From positions 403,976 to 467,975 of the forward strand of contig NZ_AKKU01000011.1 in NCBI RefSeq assembly GCF_000272005.1: a stretch of 64,000 nucleotides of DNA. Direction: 5' to 3'. This DNA comes from Alishewanella agri BL06. Its GTDB lineage: Bacteria > Pseudomonadota > Gammaproteobacteria > Enterobacterales > Alteromonadaceae. The notes under the pieces were generated by a model. That model was not told the DNA's origin and ran no database searches. It saw only the letters and a program-made list of their open reading frames with translations. The number at the start of each line of letters is the position of its first letter. The first letter of the stretch is position 1. Positions 61,525 through 64,000 of the stretch are shown piece by piece. Made by a program: the position numbers and the translations under genes.

Positions 61525-63432
61525 ATGTCTGCCCTATCGCACGCCCGGATCCACTTTAATGCCCAAGGCACCCCGGTTGCCACTGACTTTGACGATATCT
61601 ATTTTTCCAACGATGGCGGCCTGGCCGAAACGGATTACGTGTTTTTGCAGCAAAACGGTTTACCCGAGCGCTGGCAAAGTCATACTCGCCCCTGGTTTCA
61701 TGTGCTGGAAACCGGCTTTGGTACCGGTGCCAACTTCTTGCTTTGCTGGCAACGCTTTCGGGAGTATCGCCGCCAGTATCCGGATGCTCAGTGTCAGCGG
61801 CTGTATTTTAGTAGCTTTGAAAAATACCCGTTAAGCCGCGCCGATCTGACACAGGCATTAAGTGTACACACTGAATTAGCCCCACTTTGCCAACAGCTAT
61901 TGGCCGCCTATCCACCGGCCACCGCGGGCTGTCATCGACTATTGCTGGATGGGGGCCAGGTAATGCTGGATCTGTGGCTGGGTGATGTTAATGTACTGTT
62001 GCCGACAGTGCCGGAGCAGAATCGGGTCGATGCAATCTTCCTTGATGGTTTTGCGCCAGCGAAAAACCCCGATATGTGGCAACCGGGATTATTTCAGCAG
62101 CTATTTCGCTTAAGTTATCCCGGCACCCGCCTTGCCACCTTTACCTGTGCCGGGGTGGTAAAACGCGGCCTAAGCGAAGCGGGCTTTCAGCTTACCAAGG
62201 TAAAAGGCTTTGGTAAAAAGCGCGAAATGCTGATTGCCTGGCATCCACAGCCGGCGGAGTCGTTATCCCCCGACAGGCAGCACAGCGATCCTGTTAGTGA
62301 TCCTGTCACCATTATCGGTGGTGGTCTGGCAGCCTTAACCACGGCCTATGCCCTGCTGCGCCGGGGTATTGCCGTCAACTTGCTTTGTGCTGATGCCGAA
62401 GTTGCCCAGGGTGCTTCACATAATCGCCAGGGTGCGCTTTATCCGAATCTGCCAGTTAAGCTCACGCCACAGGGGTTATTTCATTGCCAGGCCTTCTGGC
62501 AGGCGCGGCAGTTTTATCAGCACTGCCAGCAACTGGGCTTAGACTTTCCTCTGGATTACTGTGGCGTGCTGCATCTGGCCAGCACAGAACAACTGGCTGA
62601 GCGGCAACAGAAAATGGCAGCGGCTGCGGTCTGGCCACAGGAGTTACTGCAATTTGTCGATGCAGCCGCTGCCACTAAGCTCGCTGGTGTGACTTTGCAG
62701 CAGGGCGGCATCTTTTTGCCGCTGGCCGGTTGGCTGGCACCGCAAGCCTTTTGCCAGGCATTATGGCGCTACCTCAGTACCCAGCCAGGCTTTAGCAGCC
62801 AGTTTAACTGCCGGGTAGAACAGCTTGCAGCGCATTCTGATGGCTGGCGACTGCATACCACGACAACGACACTCACCGCACAACAGCTGCTGGTCGCCAA
62901 TGGTGCCGATCTAACCCGCTTAGCCCCCTTTGCCGCTCTGCCGGTAAATCGGGTACGCGGTCAGGTTAGCCATGTCGAAGCGCCGGATCTTGCGCCACTG
63001 CGTACTGTAATTTGTCATAAAGGTTATCTGACGCCTGCCTGGCAAGGACTGCACTGTATTGGCGCCACCTTTGACCGGACGGCAGAAACGGCAGAGTTAA
63101 TGGATGCAGACGATACCCAGAATATTGCCGAGCTGCGCCAGCAATTACAGCAGCCTGATTGGTCTGTAAAACTGGCGGTGCATTCTGCAAAAGCCGCTTT
63201 TCGGGCAACAGTGCCGGATCATCTGCCACTCTGTGGTCGCTATCACCCTGAAAATACTGGTGAGCCGGCCCCACTCTGGCTAAATGTCGGTCTGGGTGCC
63301 CGCGGCTTGTTATTCGCGCCGCTGCAGGCTGAAATTCTGGCCGCACAAATTAGCGGCGAACCCATCCCAACAGGGCAGACCGGTCTGCAATTACTCTCGC
63401 CAGCGCGCTTTACGAAAAAAACCGCGACCTGA
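61525..63432 (+). CDS. mnmC: Bifunctional tRNA (mnm5s2U34) biosynthesis enzyme MnmC
   Basis: 635 residues from the ATG at 61525 (MSALSHARIHFNAQGTP). N-terminal SAM methyltransferase domain (about 1-240: LETGFGTGANFLLCWQ, DAIFLDGFAPAKNPDMW). C-terminal FAD oxidoreductase domain (about 250-630: VTIIGGGLAALTTAYALL, GASHNRQGALYPNLPVK, LNVGLGARGLLFAPL). It removes the carboxymethyl from cmnm5s2U34 and methylates nm5s2U34 in tRNA wobble positions. In-frame starts at 61474 and 61501 are possible but leave less usual N-termini. Its position next to fabB is conserved in E. coli. Confidence 0.95.
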   Translation: MSALSHARIHFNAQGTPVATDFDDIYFSNDGGLAETDYVFLQQNGLPERWQSHTRPWFHVLETGFGTGANFLLCWQRFREYRRQYPDAQCQRLYFSSFEKYPLSRADLTQALSVHTELAPLCQQLLAAYPPATAGCHRLLLDGGQVMLDLWLGDVNVLLPTVPEQNRVDAIFLDGFAPAKNPDMWQPGLFQQLFRLSYPGTRLATFTCAGVVKRGLSEAGFQLTKVKGFGKKREMLIAWHPQPAESLSPDRQHSDPVSDPVTIIGGGLAALTTAYALLRRGIAVNLLCADAEVAQGASHNRQGALYPNLPVKLTPQGLFHCQAFWQARQFYQHCQQLGLDFPLDYCGVLHLASTEQLAERQQKMAAAAVWPQELLQFVDAAAATKLAGVTLQQGGIFLPLAGWLAPQAFCQALWRYLSTQPGFSSQFNCRVEQLAAHSDGWRLHTTTTTLTAQQLLVANGADLTRLAPFAALPVNRVRGQVSHVEAPDLAPLRTVICHKGYLTPAWQGLHCIGATFDRTAETAELMDADDTQNIAELRQQLQQPDWSVKLAVHSAKAAFRATVPDHLPLCGRYHPENTGEPAPLWLNVGLGARGLLFAPLQAEILAAQISGEPIPTGQTGLQLLSPARFTKKTAT

Positions 63433-63485
63433 CCCCGATTCTTTGCTAGAGTTTTGCATTACAGGACGCTAAACAAGGATTTGCT

Positions 63486-63830
63486 ATGTCAGGTCGGATC
63501 TTAAGATTGGCGCTGCTCGGTTTGAGCAGCATACTGCTGGGCATCAGCTCAGTACAGGCAGCAGAATTTTATCGCATTCCGTTACCAGCCGATGCCCGGG
63601 AGCAAGCCCGGTTAGAGCAAAAACTGCCGGCGGTACTGCATTATTATAGCCAGTTGTCGGCGGCAGAACTGGCCACTTTTTACCAACAGCAATTGGGACA
63701 ACCGATACAACAAAAGCAGCATCAACAGCAGCTGCAATTGTATTTTCAGCGTAATAGTGAGCAAATTCGGGTAGTGATCGCCGAACAGCAAGGTTGGCGA
63801 GATGTGTCACTAATGGTAGAGAAACGCTGA
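63486..63830 (+). CDS. Small periplasmic protein of unknown function
   Basis: 114 residues. Clear signal peptide (LRLALLGLSSILLGISSVQA, cleavage before AEFYRIPLP). The mature ~89 residues contain no Cys. The core HYYSQLSAAELATFYQQQLGQP, a Gln/His-rich turn, then QLYFQRNSEQIRVVIAEQQGWRDVSLMVEK resembles a small alpha/beta fold. No family recognised. It follows mnmC by 53 bp on the same strand; ribosome-binding site AAGGA. Confidence 0.7.
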   Translation: MSGRILRLALLGLSSILLGISSVQAAEFYRIPLPADAREQARLEQKLPAVLHYYSQLSAAELATFYQQQLGQPIQQKQHQQQLQLYFQRNSEQIRVVIAEQQGWRDVSLMVEKR

Positions 63831-63885
63831 ACAGACCGGCGAAACCACCGCACCAGGGCGTGTTGACGTTTGCTGCTTAGATTTT

Positions 63886-63984
63886 GTTCACACTGGCGGC
63901 GCTTTGATCGCGAAACGAGGAGCGCAGTTTAGTTATTCTAAATAAGTGACGAGTGACAAAGAGCAAAGCGCCGCCAGCGCGAAC
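63886..63984. repeat. Structured inverted repeat at the window end
   Basis: TGGCGGCGCTTTG (63894-63906) pairs perfectly with CAAAGCGCCGCCA (63964-63976), extended by GTTC / GAAC (63886-63889, 63981-63984) across a 4-base internal loop, enclosing 57 nt. One minus-strand frame stays open across it to the window edge, so it could also be the end of a truncated frame. No gene is called. Confidence 0.5.
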
Positions 63985-64000
63985 CCTTCGGGCAGCGTTT

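Overview
The window is a 64 kb piece of a gammaproteobacterial chromosome. Gene content and gene order point to the Alteromonadales, in the neighbourhood of Rheinheimera/Arsukibacterium/Alishewanella; the genus is inferred, not shown. Almost everything is core genome. Several blocks keep the E. coli order: pspF-sapABCDF divergent from pspABC-ycjXF; ppiD-hupB-lon-clpX-clpP-tig; cysS-ppiB-lpxH; and pdxB-asd-truA-accD-folC-SPOR-cvpA-purF close to fabB-mnmC.

Layout. 1-5.2 kb: end of a TraB/GumN protein, a YafS-like methyltransferase divergent from gloB, lipoprotein transglycosylase mltD, a secreted unknown, and a GAF sensor with a small membrane protein. 5.4-12.3 kb: aromatic amino-acid catabolism. 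PhhA/PhhB make tyrosine from phenylalanine; Hpd, HmgA, FahA and MaiA take 4-hydroxyphenylpyruvate to fumarate and acetoacetate; TyrR lies between the two operons and TyrR-box-like sites precede them. 12.5-14.8 kb: cheV and a methionine gamma-lyase. 14.9-25.2 kb: phage-shock operon pspABC-ycjXF, divergent from pspF, which is translationally coupled to the Sap peptide transporter. 25.2-26.4 kb: an orphan solute-binding/Cache-like protein. 26.5-35 kb: the protein quality-control block, with a sigma-32-type promoter at lon. 35.2-37.6 kb: proBA.

37.6-40.3 kb is the only accessory-looking stretch: an intrinsic-terminator hairpin upstream of proB, an IS110-family (IS1111-type) insertion sequence with a long structured non-coding right end that is a candidate bridge/seekRNA gene, a foldback repeat of about 350 bp, and a Pro-Arg-His-Pro tRNA operon whose two Pro genes are identical. 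40.5-46.8 kb: folD, cysS, ppiB, lpxH, a PAS-like/GGDEF diguanylate cyclase, miaE and a Yip1 protein. 46.8-57.8 kb: one long minus-strand run from pdxB to purF that includes a very acidic FimV/HubP. 57.9-63.8 kb: a 688-residue lipoprotein of unknown function, fabB, mnmC and a small periplasmic protein. The window ends inside a structured inverted repeat.

The strongest leads are the RNA-encoding right end of the IS element and its repeat-rich surroundings, and the SapD/SapF pair, in which SapF has lost the Walker B catalytic glutamate and the H-loop histidine. Other leads are a psp promoter region without a recognisable sigma-54 site, a terminator-like hairpin between pspA and pspB, and the uncharacterised lipoprotein. 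No CRISPR array, prophage, toxin-antitoxin pair or known defence system was seen.
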